Below are positions 31,161 to 43,899 of a DNA stretch of 64,000 bases, piece after piece. Position 1 is the stretch's first letter, and every line of letters starts with the position of its first letter. The notes under the pieces were generated by a model. The model saw nothing but the letters and a program-made list of their open reading frames with translations, was not told the origin of the DNA and searched no databases. The DNA is from Nigrospora sphaerica (lineage: Eukaryota; Ascomycota; Sordariomycetes; Amphisphaeriales; Apiosporaceae), in contig JAGVVL010000022.1 in the NCBI GenBank assembly GCA_018287875.1, positions 4,464,001 to 4,528,000 on the forward strand. Direction: 5' to 3'. The position numbers and the translations under genes are program-made.

Positions 31161-32342
31161 ATGGCGGAACCCGCCAACACGCCGTATCCGCCGTCGACGC
31201 CCATTTCAGCGACCCCGCGCTCCGCCTCGCCCGCACCGCCACCGCCGGCGGCACTTGCGGGCCCGACGACGACATCGCCGCCGCCGCCATCGGGCGCGGG
31301 GCCGAAGCCCATCGTACTCCACATCGGCGACGCCGTGCAGTACAACCCGCAGACGTACGCCGCCTTCAGCGCGGCATTTGACGTGGTGCGGCCGACGGCG
31401 GAGGAGCGGGTGCGGCCGGCCTTTATGCGGGCGCTGCGCGAGGGCCGCTGGGGTAACTTCGCCGCCATCTTCCGGCCCTTCTGGGGTAGCGGCGGCGAGA
31501 TGGGCCGCTGGGACGCCGAGCTCATCGCTCTGCTGCCGCCGGGCGTGCGCGTCTTCGCGAGTGCAGGCGCCGGCTACGACTGGGCCGACGTGCAGGCGCT
31601 GGCGGACCGCGGCATCGTCTACTGCAACGGCGGGCTCGCGGCCGCCGAGGCCGTCGCCGACTTCGCCGTCGCCCTCGTCGTCGCCACCTTCCGCTCCCTG
31701 CCCTACTGCCTCACAAGCGCTGCCGCCGCCGACCCGGCCCGCTTTCAGCGCTGCCACGAGGCCGCCACGGCCCGCAGCCGCAACCTGCGCGGCCAGGTGC
31801 TCGGCCTCGTCGGCCTCGGCCACATCGGCCAGCAGCTGGCCCACAAGTGCGGCGCCGCCTTCGCCATGGACGTGCGCTACTTCGACGTCGAGCGCAAGGA
31901 AGACGCCCTCGAGCGCCGGCTGGGCGTGCGCTTCTGCCCCACACTCGAGGCCCTCTTCCGGGCGAGCAACTGCGTCGTGCTGTGCGCGCCCGCCGCCGCT
32001 GGCCGGCTCGTGACGCGCGAGACGCTCGCCTGGCTGCCGCCGGGCGCGCGCCTCGTCAACGTGGCCCGCGGCGCCCTCGTCGACGACGAGGCCCTCGCCG
32101 ACGCCCTCGAGGCCGGCCGCCTCGCCGCCGCCGCTCTCGACGTCCACGCCGACGAGCCGCGCGTCCACCCCCGCCTCGTCGCCCTCGCCGACGACCGCGT
32201 CCTGCTGACTTGCCACAACGCCGGCGGCACCGTCGAGACCCACGTCGGCTTCGAGGAGCTCGCAATGCGCAACATCATGGCCGTCCTCGCCGGCGGCCCC
32301 GCCATCACCCCCGTCAACACGCAGTGGCTGAAGACGCAGTAG
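31161..32342 (+). CDS. D-isomer-specific 2-hydroxyacid dehydrogenase
   Basis: This single-exon frame of 393 aa starts at ATG 31161 (CACCATGG). The first 45 residues are Pro/Ala/Ser-rich. The NAD-binding domain has LVGLGHIGQQ (GxGxxG at 218-223), and the family catalytic triad is present: Arg303 in NVARGALVDD, Glu332 in ADEPRV and His352 in LTCHNAGGT. These enzymes interconvert 2-keto acids and D-2-hydroxy acids (glyoxylate, hydroxypyruvate, D-mandelate or isocaproate type). The substrate cannot be fixed from sequence alone. The frame is extremely GC-rich at third positions, which explains long antisense shadows. Intact. Confidence 0.9.
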   Translation: MAEPANTPYPPSTPISATPRSASPAPPPPAALAGPTTTSPPPPSGAGPKPIVLHIGDAVQYNPQTYAAFSAAFDVVRPTAEERVRPAFMRALREGRWGNFAAIFRPFWGSGGEMGRWDAELIALLPPGVRVFASAGAGYDWADVQALADRGIVYCNGGLAAAEAVADFAVALVVATFRSLPYCLTSAAAADPARFQRCHEAATARSRNLRGQVLGLVGLGHIGQQLAHKCGAAFAMDVRYFDVERKEDALERRLGVRFCPTLEALFRASNCVVLCAPAAAGRLVTRETLAWLPPGARLVNVARGALVDDEALADALEAGRLAAAALDVHADEPRVHPRLVALADDRVLLTCHNAGGTVETHVGFEELAMRNIMAVLAGGPAITPVNTQWLKTQ

Positions 32343-34045
32343 CGAGGTTGTGCCCCTGGGGCTTCAACACCGACGTTCTGCTTTACCGAGCGACATGTAT
32401 ATATCGGTGACCTACTTCATATACTGTCGATTATGTTGCGCATCATTACACGGCGAATATAGATCAACGCATGAGTGACCTCTTTCTACTACATGTATAC
32501 ATGAAGCGGAATGGCAGTCTGACAGTCCCCTTCCCCGGCGGCATCTTTGTGCAGTGGCGCTTCTCTCGCTACTTCGTTGATGTTCTTTCCAACCGATGCC
32601 CATAGCCGAACAAGGTTTTATGTAGATGGGTACTTGAGCCCCGAGTGATTATGGGCAATGATAGGCCAGATACAGGTGTATCGAGGCGCCCTCTCTTATT
32701 TCGTCTAGCGCTCACTCACGTACAGCCCCCTTCTTTGTAAACGCCGCCATTCTGTTCAATGTAAATGCCTCCCTCACCATCATGTTTCCGCCTATTGGGG
32801 GTTCTTGGCCCAGCTCCCCCCTCTTGTGGGAGTTCAAATTTCAATATGCAGTTGATCCAGTGCGGCCAGAGTACCTGACTCATAAACCCCTTCCCTTAGC
32901 GGTTGAGTTCCATGTATCGTCCATGTGAAGATTGCCGCGTCAACCCGTGACGCTGCTACTCCCTTAACCCCTGGAACTATTGATTACGGCGCTGACGCAC
33001 TAATACAGGCCTCTTTCTCGTAATCCCTCGGACGCGTCGAGTTTAGGAGCTACACGTACTTTATCGGCGGCGTAAGCCTCAAAGCAACAGTTAAGGTGTA
33101 CCATCCAGCCAGATCAGGGTTCCCATAGCCATTGCTAGATATCGGGCCTGAGGGGCGAACACTCGGGCCGAACCGATGGACACCGTCCCGCCCACTGGCA
33201 ACACACGAGGACACCCCCCGGCCGTACCTGACGCCGCGCCTGTACAATATTGAAGCTTCAGCAAGCATAACCCGGCAGCTCGGCCTTAACGTCGGAAGGG
33301 TGCGCAGTGGAATTTGCAAGAAAGAAAACAGGTACCGCGGGACGCTGACGGCTATGTGACAGGCCCGGAGAAGCTTCAGCCGGTTAACCGCGACCGGTGG
33401 CCACCTATCAATCGGAACGGAAAACTCTCGTCCAAGTCATGGTACAATGCTGAGAGACACTACATGTCACAGGCCTTGGTAGTGGTCGCTACGGCCCGGG
33501 AAAGACGTACTAATCACAAGCAGAGGTTAGCATTAAGAAGCAGATGAGCATGAAACATTTTGAGGCTTCTTGGGGGTCGCAAAGTACGACGTCAAAGATC
33601 CGCCGTGGGGACGCCTGTATGGTAGGAAAATAGCACCAGATCCATGGGGCGGCAGCCAGTGAAAGCCGATGGGCACGAGAACGTGTGTTGGTATTAGAAT
33701 AAGCTCGAGGGTAGTGGCTTCTTAGCTGAGCCGCTTAGGGTCCAGTGAATCTCGGGCATGCGTGTGTGTCAGTACGGAGCTCCTCGATTCTCTGTGCAGG
33801 GTACAAGGGGGATAACCGCCACTGTCTTCTAAGCCAGCGCTACCGATCTCTAGGACGATTAACTTTACGTGTTTTTACTAGAAATCGTATTGAATTCCTT
33901 AATACGCCTTGTAGAAGAGGCGAACGTGGATAAATGCTTCGACCAGTCCGCGTAGTCACCGAATAGACGACATTACCATTGTACGCAGCATCGGCCCTCC
34001 TCCTGGCGCGCCTTCTTCACTACCCACCACTCCTCCTACCCAACT
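32343..34045. other. Long intergenic region, no gene recognised
   Basis: This 1.7-kb region between two plus-strand genes is less GC-rich than its neighbours. It has only short open frames with no recognised motif and no inverted repeats of note. The stretch 33,980-34,045 with CTCCTCCTGG and CACTCCTCCTACCC looks like a promoter/leader of the secreted-protein gene. Confidence 0.5.
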
Positions 34046-34533
34046 ATGCACTTCTCGAGCTTCTGCGCTCTGGCCGTGGCGAGCCGGGCCCTGGCCGCTC
34101 CGGCTCCTGACGGCTCCGCACTCGAGGCGCGCGAAAAGCAAAGCCCCTGCTTCAAAGGCGGCACCACGTGGGGTTCTCACGGGGCCAAGGCCATCGCGCG
34201 GGATTTTGCGCGCATCGTGTGCCAGGACGACCTCGGCGGCCGCTTCTACGAGCGGCGGGAGAAGCGGTCGAGGAAGACGTCGCTCAACGGCCAGTGGCTG
34301 CCCAAGGTGGTCCAACTCACCATCACCTACGAGGGCGACCGGGACTTTGCCCTCCTCACCTCGACCGACTGCCAGGGCAATCTGACCTGGCTCATTGACC
34401 GCTGCGACAAGGGCGGCGTCTGGAACGACGGCAGATGGGACTTCGTGTACGTAAAGCCGCTAAGAAGATGCTTCTCTCGGCTCGGACTAACCGTCAAACT
34501 TGTAGGAGCGATCCGAACGTTGGATATGTCTGA
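34046..34533 (+). CDS. Small secreted cysteine-containing protein
   Basis: There are two exons, 34046-34446 and 34506-34533, with a 59-nt intron (GTACGT/TAG, CTAAC branch point), giving 142 aa. Residues 1-18 (MHFSSFCALAVASRALAA) form a signal peptide. The mature part has four cysteines (35, 59, 109, 120), enough for two disulfides, and conserved-looking Trp residues. The spliced end reads DFVSDPNVGYV. Small size, secretion signal and even Cys number resemble fungal effector-like secreted proteins, but I recognise no named family and assign no activity. Reading through the intron gives a longer frame ending at 34537, which I consider less likely because the splice signals are strong. It lies 186 bp from a decayed transposon. 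Confidence 0.7.
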
Positions 34534-34718
34534 ATGAACAACGTTGGAAAGGATGGCATGGGGTTGAAGAAGTATGCGATTCGGAGAGAAAGAAGGCAAC
34601 GGTGCCCGCGTCAAGTATCGTCTCATTAACGAGGCTATTCGCAAGGGCTTGGGCACCAACTGTGGGTCGCTGGGCGTTTTACTTGGATAGGATATCGGAT
34701 AGAGGGAGGCCTGGTCTA

Positions 34719-36577
34719 AGTTCGAGGACCCCCATTTGGCCCCCCCCCACATTTGGCCCCCCTAAAATATTCACCGCCATCCCAGCCACCCGAATTAATA
34801 TCTTCTATTTCTTCACCAATTTTACTTCGAGTTAGCTATAATTTAATTTAAAAGTGTACTAAATAAAGATGAAGCCATATAACGAACAAGATCTACAAGG
34901 TGCTCTCGATGCCGTCGCTAGTAGAGCTTCAATCCATCAATCCGCTTAAGAATATGGGATACCAAGGTCAACACTTCGGAACCGAATTAAAGGGCATCAA
35001 CGTAGGTCAGAAGCTTTCGCATATCAGCAGAGGCTTAGACCAGTCCAGGAAAAGCTACTTACAGCTTGGATCCTAATTTAAGCTGCCCTAGGGCTTCCGC
35101 CTTCACACGCCTAAGTTAAGGAGTTCGCCGAACGTATCCTCCGGGCTTAAGGCGATAGCAAGCCACTCGGAAAGAGGTGGCTACAGGCCTTCCTACGCAG
35201 GAACCCAGCTATGCAGGTCCAGAAGAGCCGGTCTATCGACTTGTAGCGTGTTAATGGCGCCTCAATCGAGGTAATTCGCTTATGGTTCCGATATCTTCAG
35301 CTACTGGAGATCTAGAAGGTGAAGCCGGCTAACTGCTATAACATAGATAAAGCAGGACTCCTAGAAGGTGCTGGATCGAATAGTCTAGTACTTAGAGGTT
35401 CGGAAAAACGCTCAGTCCAAAAGAAACAGCCTAGTTCTTATACTTAGACGTCCTTTATTAAATTTATCTCTACTTAAGGCCGCGCCCTACCACTATTGGT
35501 TATTTTTAAGGGCAAAACGGTTTAATAGTAATAGTTCCCAGTTGATTTAAGCTAATTTAGAGGCTGGCAGTTCACTGTAACCGAAAACGGATAGATTATA
35601 GACGAAACAGTGCTCGAGTGGCTTAAGAAAGTCTTTATCCCGAATACTACCCTAGAGGACCCTTCTAAGTACCGCTTACTTATTATAGACAGCTATAGCA
35701 GCTATATAACGACTGATTTTATATTTTAATGCTTCTTATATCGGATATATCTTCTTTTTTTGCCCCCTTATACCTCTTATATTCTTTAACCTCTCGATCT
35801 AGCCGTTTTTAGTTCCTTAAAATCGGCGTACCAGAAAGAACTCGGACTTTTAACTCAATTAACGGACTTAACAGTAGTTAACAAGCGAAATTTCTTTACC
35901 TGCTATTAGAAGGCTTATTTAGCTAGGCTTATTAGCTAGAATATCTAGAATAGGTGGAAAGCAGCCGGTCTTTAACTAGTAAGTATAGCTAAGCCGCTTT
36001 TAAGCCGGAATCTGGTTTAGAATACATATTAAACAACACCCGATATAACAAAATCGAAGCAATCTTACTTAAACGGAGCCTTCTTAACACCTCTCAAGAG
36101 ATCCTATACTTCTACAGTAGTTTAGTCGACTTTAAAGAAGACGTCAGACTTTAAGAATTAAGTACAGTTTTTAAACCTGTTAACAGAATACTCAACTATA
36201 TAACGGTTACTCTTCTGGAAGATCCAAAAGGCCTTTAATAAAAAGAATGTCTAATTAGTTACTACGTAAAGGCAAATTCAGGCTCTCGAAGCTAGGATTG
36301 AGACTATGAAACTAAGGAAGAGGAAGAAGGTAGATTTAAGCCCTAATTCGAAGTTCGCGAACATTAAAGATATTTACCGAGCTCAATTAGCGGTCGGGGA
36401 GGCTGAAAGTGGTCTAGATTAAGAGAGCGATAGCGAAAGCCTAAGTGAGGCTGGTTTTTGTATCCTGGTTGTTATGAATTAGGAATATGTGGTCGGTTGA
36501 AGTAGGAAGGTTGATTTTCGTACGATTAAGCTAAGGGGGCCAAATGTGGGGGGGGGCCAAATGGGGGTCCTCGAACT
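34719..36577 (+). mobile_element. Fot/pogo-type DNA transposon, family A copy 2, decayed
   Basis: The copy is 1,859 bp, flanked by TA (34717-34718 and 36578-36579), with TIRs like those of copy 1 but CATTTGG in place of CATTTCGG. The interior aligns with copy 1 throughout. Very many CA-to-TA and TG-to-TA changes create numerous TAA/TAG codons, for example where copy 1 has CAA, CAG or ATGG. That is a strong RIP signature. It has no usable transposase, but it keeps TGG where copy 1 has a TAG. Confidence 0.93.
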
Positions 36578-36579
36578 TA

Positions 36580-37553
<974 letters not shown>

Positions 37554-37745
37554 TGTAACGAAGCGCTATACCTAAGTACTGCGTGACGTAGGGTTTGTAC
37601 AATCAGGGACAGAGAGCGTCTGTCTGCTTGAACACTGGTCGCTAAGCGATTGACTGGCTGAAGGTGCTTGACTGGATAACTGGTTGACGACGGTACGGAT
37701 GCGTGTAACTGATCTCACGATAGGTCGTTAGGCGTTAGCCCATCT
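37554..37745 (+). repeat. LTR family 2, first part of a solo LTR split by insertions
   Basis: It begins TGTAACGAAGCGCTATACCT and matches the complete solo LTR at 56,266-56,849 until GTTAGCCCATCT, where a LINE is inserted. The LTR continues at 52,127-52,592 and 55,626-55,679, where it ends GTTCGTAACA. The bases before its start (CGTAT) and after its end (TATCG) do not form a duplication. Confidence 0.8.
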
Positions 37746-40700
37746 TCTTCTTCTTCTTCTTCTTTGTATTTATCGCCGTGTTGGGACAATGTCCCGCCTC
37801 CCAGGGGGCATCTGGCGTGCGAGAGTCTATCTACATATCTAGATATCCCGCATATCGAGCCTAATGGCAATCTTTTAGTCTAGCCGTCTCCATCACTCCT
37901 CCGTGCGAGTTTGTTCCCGGCGCTGGTTCTGTCTGGGTGGCTATTGCCTTACGTAGAGTGACCTCTACTGCCTGTCGATGGTGGGCATATATCCTCGTAG
38001 TACTTTGTTAAGGAAGTAAAGAGTTGAAACTGCTCTAGGCTATGTATCAGCCTTTACCAGTATGCTTGTAAGGTTTCTAGTTCGGGGTCGAACTTTAGCC
38101 ATCGGGCCCGGTGCCTTCGCGTTTTACGGCAGTAGACTAAGTGCTCTGGTGTTCGTAGTAATCGGCACGCGCATCGATCGTACCGCCTGTGTTGTAACTT
38201 CTTATGGTACCAGTCGAAGTCTCCGTGCCCTAACCAGAGTGCAAGAAAGTTATGGAGTGTTCGTCTAAGGAGATCTAGCTCCTTTAGTGTCTTAAGAGTT
38301 GCTATAGTGAATCTAAGTTTTCGGTAGCGTTTACAGCCTTAGGAGGCTTCCTCCCACCACTTTACGAACTGGTCCTTAACGATCGTCTTTCGGAGTCTCT
38401 TTACGCCCGCGTAGGTAGCCTAGGAAGGGGCGCTTATAAGCAGCGCTGCTCCTTCCTTCGCAAGCCTGTCGGCCTCCTCGTTACCTTGGATCCCTTCGTA
38501 GCCTGGCACCTATCGAATATGGACGTCGGCAATCGTTGCTAGCTCTTGGAAGGCGAGGAAGGCCTCTTATGAGCTTTTCGGCGCGTTTCCTATAAGGCCC
38601 CGAATAACCGACGTATTATTTAAGCAGACGTGGATTGTCGTGCCTGGGTCCACCCGATAAGCTCGACGTAGACCTTGCCACGCTCCGACGGCTTCTCCGT
38701 TAAAGACGTCAGCAAGGCCCAGTTGTCCTTTATTTTAGTACAGTTTCTATCTGTTTCTATAGATAGCAAAGCCCCAGCCGACAGCCCCGTTAAGTCCTTT
38801 CGACCCGTCCGAGAAGATTACAAGGTGGGTATTAGGAAGCTTCGACTGCCACGCTGTAAAGTCCTTCGCCGCTGTCTTTTTATCTTTCGGCGGCTCTTAC
38901 ACCGGTGTGTATCTCCTTAGGAGGTACTGTGGCCGCGGACAACTAGGCAGGAGTCTGGCTGCTCTCTGGAGTCTGGTCTGTGCTGGCTGTAGAGAGCCGT
39001 AGCAGCGGCCTGGTGGGTAGGGCCGTAATGCCGTTCGCGCTGTTAGCATGTGGTCCTTATCCACCGACTAGAGCCGCTATCCGAAGTGATAGAACGCCGC
39101 TTCTAGTGCGATTCGTGCCGTTGGGACCCCTGCGTCCCTATATAGCGTGGCTATCGGCGTTGTCCTCTATATAAGTAGAACAGCCCGTATCGCTTCTCTT
39201 AAGACCCGGTCTATCTTATCCATATGCGCTTCTTACCGGGTTGCCACTTCTGTACTGCGTTCTTTGCTAACGATCTTTCGGGTCTTCGTGCGCCCCCCGT
39301 ACTATACCTCGGCCCTGTAGGTAAGAATGGGAAGAACGCAGGTAAAGATGGCTTTCCAGAGGGCTCTTAGCGGAGGGCCTCGCTGGGTGTTGGCTAGGCT
39401 CCGGAGGTGTTGTACGACGTTCCACGCTTATGCCGCTTTCCTCTTCACGTGCTCTATAAACCGAAGCTTCGGGTCGAACCAGACGCCGAGCTATCGTACG
39501 GGCTTCTCTAAGGCGTGCACCGTGAGGCCGTGGTCTCTTACCGAGACACTCGGAAGTCCCTCCGGGTTCTTTCCGTATGTAAAGTGGAGCAGATCGCTCT
39601 TCTCCGGGTCGATCGTGACCTTGTTTTCTCGGCCCCAGTTTAGGACATCGTTTAGGTCGTTCGATAGCTGTCGTGCGTTCTCTTAAAGGGACTTGCTTTC
39701 TCGGTAAAAGCATATATCATCCGCGTATCTAAATCGGTGTCTTATATCCTCGAGCAGGATGTCTGCGATATATAGGAGGAAGAGGATAGGGGAGGCGGGG
39801 GAACCTTATAGCAGACCGCATTAGATCGTCTGTGGTACTGTTATGATATCCTTAAGTCGAATCCGCACTTGTCTTTCTTCTATGAAGGAGCCCACGAACT
39901 TCACTAGCGGTGTAGCCCAGCCCTGTTGTCTTATACGGAGCATAAGCCACTTCTTAAGCGTTGCGTCGAATGCGCCTTTCACATCCAAAGTGAGAATCGA
40001 GGCTGTACGCCTAGTCTCTAAGGAGTGTTCAATCTCGTATATTAAGCAGGCAAGGAGGTCCGAAGCTGCTTATGTTAGCAAGGCGCCCGCTTATTATAGG
40101 CTAACTACCTTGTATAGGAGTGCTATATTGGCGATCCGCCTCGCGACGAGCCTTTCGAGGCCTTTCCTAAGACAGGAGAGGAGGGCGATCGGTCGCTAGG
40201 AGCGAGGGTTTGAGAGGTCTTTCTTATTCGGTTTCCGTAACATCACGACCTTGGCTGTTCAGAATAGGCGTGGGTGGTGGCCAATCCGTAAGCAGGCCTA
40301 AAAGAGGGATCGTATCGGCTCTTAGATGGCATGCCAGCACGCTTTAAGTAGCCTTACCGAGATGCCATCGACTCCTAGTGAGGTGCTTTTCACCGCAATC
40401 GTGGCAGCTGTTAGCTCCTCTCTGGAGATGTAGGTGTCCTAAGGAAGGGCGCGCCGCGGTATTGTCGGGATCTCAAGAGGGTCGCCCTCGAGGTCTTCGG
40501 CGTCCGTGAACCGCTCTAGGAGGGCCTTACAGAGGGCGTGTGCCTTCTCTTCCGTGTCTTCAATCGTCTTGTCCCTAATAACGAGCGGGGGCGATGGAAT
40601 AGCCGGCTGTAGCTTATACCATTGAACCACCTTGTATAGGTCTTCGTTTAACTAGATCGAGTCGATTCGCTACCGCCAGTATCTCCGCTTCTCTTATCTC

Positions 40701-41734
40701 ACTACCGCGAGAAAATGTTTTCGCTCTTCGAGGTGTCTCCAATCCCCTTAGCAATGTCTTCTTACTCGCCGGAATGCGTCCCGGGCCTCCCAACAGGTGT
40801 CGGTCCACTATAGTGCGTCACGGCCGTTTTTAATAAGTTGTTTCCCGATTGTTTCTAGCGCTTTTCGTAAAAGGCTCAAGATCTCCGTCGCCTGCAGGTC
40901 CAGCTGGTCTGTTATAGGTGTTAGAGGGAGTGGCATGCAGCTTTGCAGACCTAGTTCGATAATACCGGCGAAGGTTTTCAGTTTATTTTCCGGTATAGAG
41001 TATCGATACTGTATCCTAAATATGCGACCGTTCCTTAAAATGGAGAGTCGGATCGATTCGTAGTCTGCCCCTGTTTGGAGTTTGGAGTCTACCACCGCTA
41101 TAGCGAAAGGGATGTTCGAGAATGTTAAATCGATAATATGCCCCGCCACGTTTGTCGGGACTCCTATCTCTCCTACATAGCTGAGTCCATTTGCGACAGC
41201 CTAATCGTGGATCTCGAGCCCCGCGTTCCAGGTTTATCGGATATTTAGGTCCCAGGCGTTGTACTATACGTTAAAGTCCCCCGCGACCACACAATTAGGT
41301 GGTGGTTGTAAGGCTAAGAGGAGTCGTGTTGCCTAGCTTAGTGGCTCGTCTAGGGGTCTGTATACGTTAATGAAGGTGAAGTGGTCGATCTCGAGCTATA
41401 GGAGATCTCTAGTCTTCCATGGCCTCTTTAACCTTGTCTTCAGCCTGCTATCTTTCCGGATATAAGTTATGACCCGGGGCTAGGTGGAAGTGCTGTCCCA
41501 GTAGTCGACCGGGACGTAAGCACTATAGCTTAGGTGCGAGTTGAATCTGTTCCTGCCGTCGTTTATAACGGATGGCTCCTACACGAGAATCACGTCTATG
41601 TGGTCCTCCCAGCATTGCTGTAGTAAGGCCGTGTGGGCTGGTGACGATTTACCTACATTGGCCTACGCCACCTGTAGGACTTGTTGTCCTAACCTGGTGT
41701 GTGTCGAGTGCGTCCAATCGCTTGCCCTATTCAT
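37746..41734 (-). pseudogene. LINE B copy 1 ORF2 remnant: endonuclease, RT, RNase H
   Basis: The degenerate frame from an ATG at 41734 is the counterpart of that in copy 2. Recognisable stretches include DLTFSNIPFAIAVVDSKLQT (endonuclease end, about 41,060-41,150), KTFAGIIELGLQSC, and the RT around 39,700-40,250. The thumb/connection region carries LRFTEHVKRKA-like segments, and the RNase H part (about 38,500-38,850) has CLDNTSVIRGL. Stops (TAG/TAA) occur every few dozen codons, more than in copy 2, so copy 1 seems to have been hit by RIP more strongly. Confidence 0.75.
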
Positions 41735-42027
41735 AGTCTACACTAGCTATGCTGTCGAGCACGCAGTAGTTGATACGTGGGATATTCCGTTGGCTGCGCT
41801 TCGTCTTATTCTCTTAGGTGAACTGAGGTCGTCTTCCTAAGGCTTCCGGGGGTGTATAAGTCGGGTCCTCTATAGCCATATCGACAGTGTTCCTATCGAC
41901 ATTAGGCGTGTCTAATCTTAGGCTAGATTCCTCTTATATATTGTCTCCCTAGCTTGTTCCTTAGGGTTAGGCTGTCTTGTAGAGAAGGCTGCCTGTCTAG
42001 CGGATCTTGGCGAGCTCATTTCGTATA

Positions 42028-43887
42028 ACGTAATCGATAAGCGAGTGCAACAGACAAGTGAATGCAACACTAACCAAATTCCACGCGACACTTGCACTAA
42101 AACCAAGATTCCATCACAACCAAAGATGCAGCATAGGAGCGACGAAAAGGATATAATCCTAGCCATTCAGGCTATGGAAAGAGACCCGGAACTTAGCGCC
42201 CGCGGCGCTGCAAGGCTTTACAGCGTGGACCATACAACCTTATGTCGCCGCTGGCGCGGTCGCCTTTCGCGACGCGATTCTGTACCGAAATCACGAAAAC
42301 TGACGGACCTGGAGGAATCAACGATTGTTTAATACGTTCTTGACCTGGACTCTCGCGCTTTCCCTCCAAATCTCGCTCGCGTGGGGGATATAGCCAATCA
42401 ACTGTTACGCGACCGCGACGCGTCACCGGTTGGCAAGCGCTGGGCTACAAACTTCGTAAAACGACAACCCGAGCTCCGGACGCGTTTAAATCGGAGATAC
42501 GACTACTAGAGGGCCCAGTGCGAAGATCCAGACGCGATAAACGCGTGGTTTCGGCTTATACGGAACATAATCGCGAAGTATGGCGTACAAGAAGCGGATA
42601 TTTACAACTTTGACGAGACAGGCTTCATGATCGGCATCATCTCCGCGGGCATGGTCGTTACAAGCGCTGAGAGGCGTGGAAGGCCGAAGATAGCCCAACA
42701 AGGCAATCGGGAATGGATTACAGTGATTCAAGGCGTCAACTCCTAGGGCTGGGCGATCCCGCCATTCATCATCGTTGCCGGCAAATTCCACCTCTCCTCC
42801 TGGTACGAAGATAGCCAGCTACCTGAAGACTGGAGGATTTCCGTTAGCGAAAACGGTTGGATAACAAACAAGCGAGGTCTGGAATGGATTCAACACTTCG
42901 ACCAACACACCAAAGGGCGTACAACCGGGGCGTATCGTCTTCTCGTCCTCGACGGCCACGAGAGCCACCACTCGACCGCTTTCGAGCTCTATTGCTAAGA
43001 AAACAGGATTATTACTTTATGCATGCCTCCATACTCGTCCTACCTCCTTCAGCTGCTTAACGTCGGTTGTTTTAGTCTGCTTAAGAAAGCATACGGTCGA
43101 CAAATCGAAGAGTTGATACGCAGGCATATCACGCATATCACAAAGGCTGACTTCTTCCCGGCCTTCTATAAAGCATTCCAAGACGCCTTAACTGCTTAAA
43201 ATATTTAAGGAGGCTTCCGAGGAGCTGGCCTTGTCCCTCTTAGCCCAGAAAGTGTCATATCGAAGCTGGATATTAAGCTACGTACGCCGACGCCACCGGA
43301 GTCGGTTACAGAGCTGCCCACACCATGGTTTTCCAAGACACCTGACAACCCAATTGAAGCAACTTTGCAGACGCAATACATTAAGCGTCGCATCTCGCAG
43401 CATCAGAATAGCTCGCCGACGTCAATTTATCGCTCGATTGACTAGCTTACGAAAGGAACGCAGGGTATAATGCACCAAGTCGCATTACTCCGCGCCAAGG
43501 TACAAGACCTTCGATAGGCAAATAAGACGCTAAGTAAGCGTCGTAAGGCAAAAAGGACACGTTTACACTAAGGAGGATTACTGACGCTACAAGAGGGACA
43601 AGATCTTATAAGATAAACAGGCCCTCCAGAGTACTTACAGCAAGACGGGGAAGAAGATTGTATCGTTGTCGGGGGGGTTCAGCCGAGGCAACAGCGCTGT
43701 AGACGATGTGGAAATGGAGGCCATAATGCACGTACTTGCGGAACTGATGTCGGTGCATTTCAGGAAGGGGATTCGGAATAAATCAGCTTGATTTGAGCTT
43801 TTTTGGTTGAGATATAATGATAATAGTTCGGTCGGTGAGATTTAGTGTTGCATTCACTTGTCTGTTGCACTCGCTTATCGATTACGT
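42028..43887 (+). mobile_element. Fot/pogo-type DNA transposon, family B, inside LINE copy 1
   Basis: The element is 1,860 bp with perfect 43-bp TIRs beginning ACGTAATCGATAAGCGAGTG, flanked by TA (42026-42027 and 43888-43889). The empty site is seen in LINE copy 2 near 50,676-50,690 (TTTCGTGTAGGGCG), which proves the borders. It encodes one transposase frame with stops but no frameshift. Confidence 0.95.
42126..43781 (+). pseudogene. Fot/pogo transposase with C-terminal zinc knuckle, inactivated
   Basis: From ATG 42126 one frame of 551 codons can be followed to the TAA at 43779-43781, interrupted by about a dozen TAA/TAG codons. The N-terminal HTH is ALSARGAARLYSVDHTTLCRR-like, then SPVGKRWATNFVKRQPELRT (CENP-B-type domain). 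The catalytic domain has IYNFDETGFM and LLVLDGHESHH, but the third motif reads LLQLLNVGCFSLLK, where family A has LQPLDL. The catalytic Asp is thus Asn (GAC-to-AAC), another G-to-A change. The C-terminus ends with CRRCGNGGHNARTC, a CCHC knuckle not present in family A. Confidence 0.85.
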
Positions 43888-43899
43888 TAGGGCGTACTA

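Noticed and set aside
31206..32243. 345-aa minus-strand frame
   Set aside because: It is a shadow of the 2-hydroxyacid dehydrogenase gene, with Gly/Ala/Val-rich composition and no motif.
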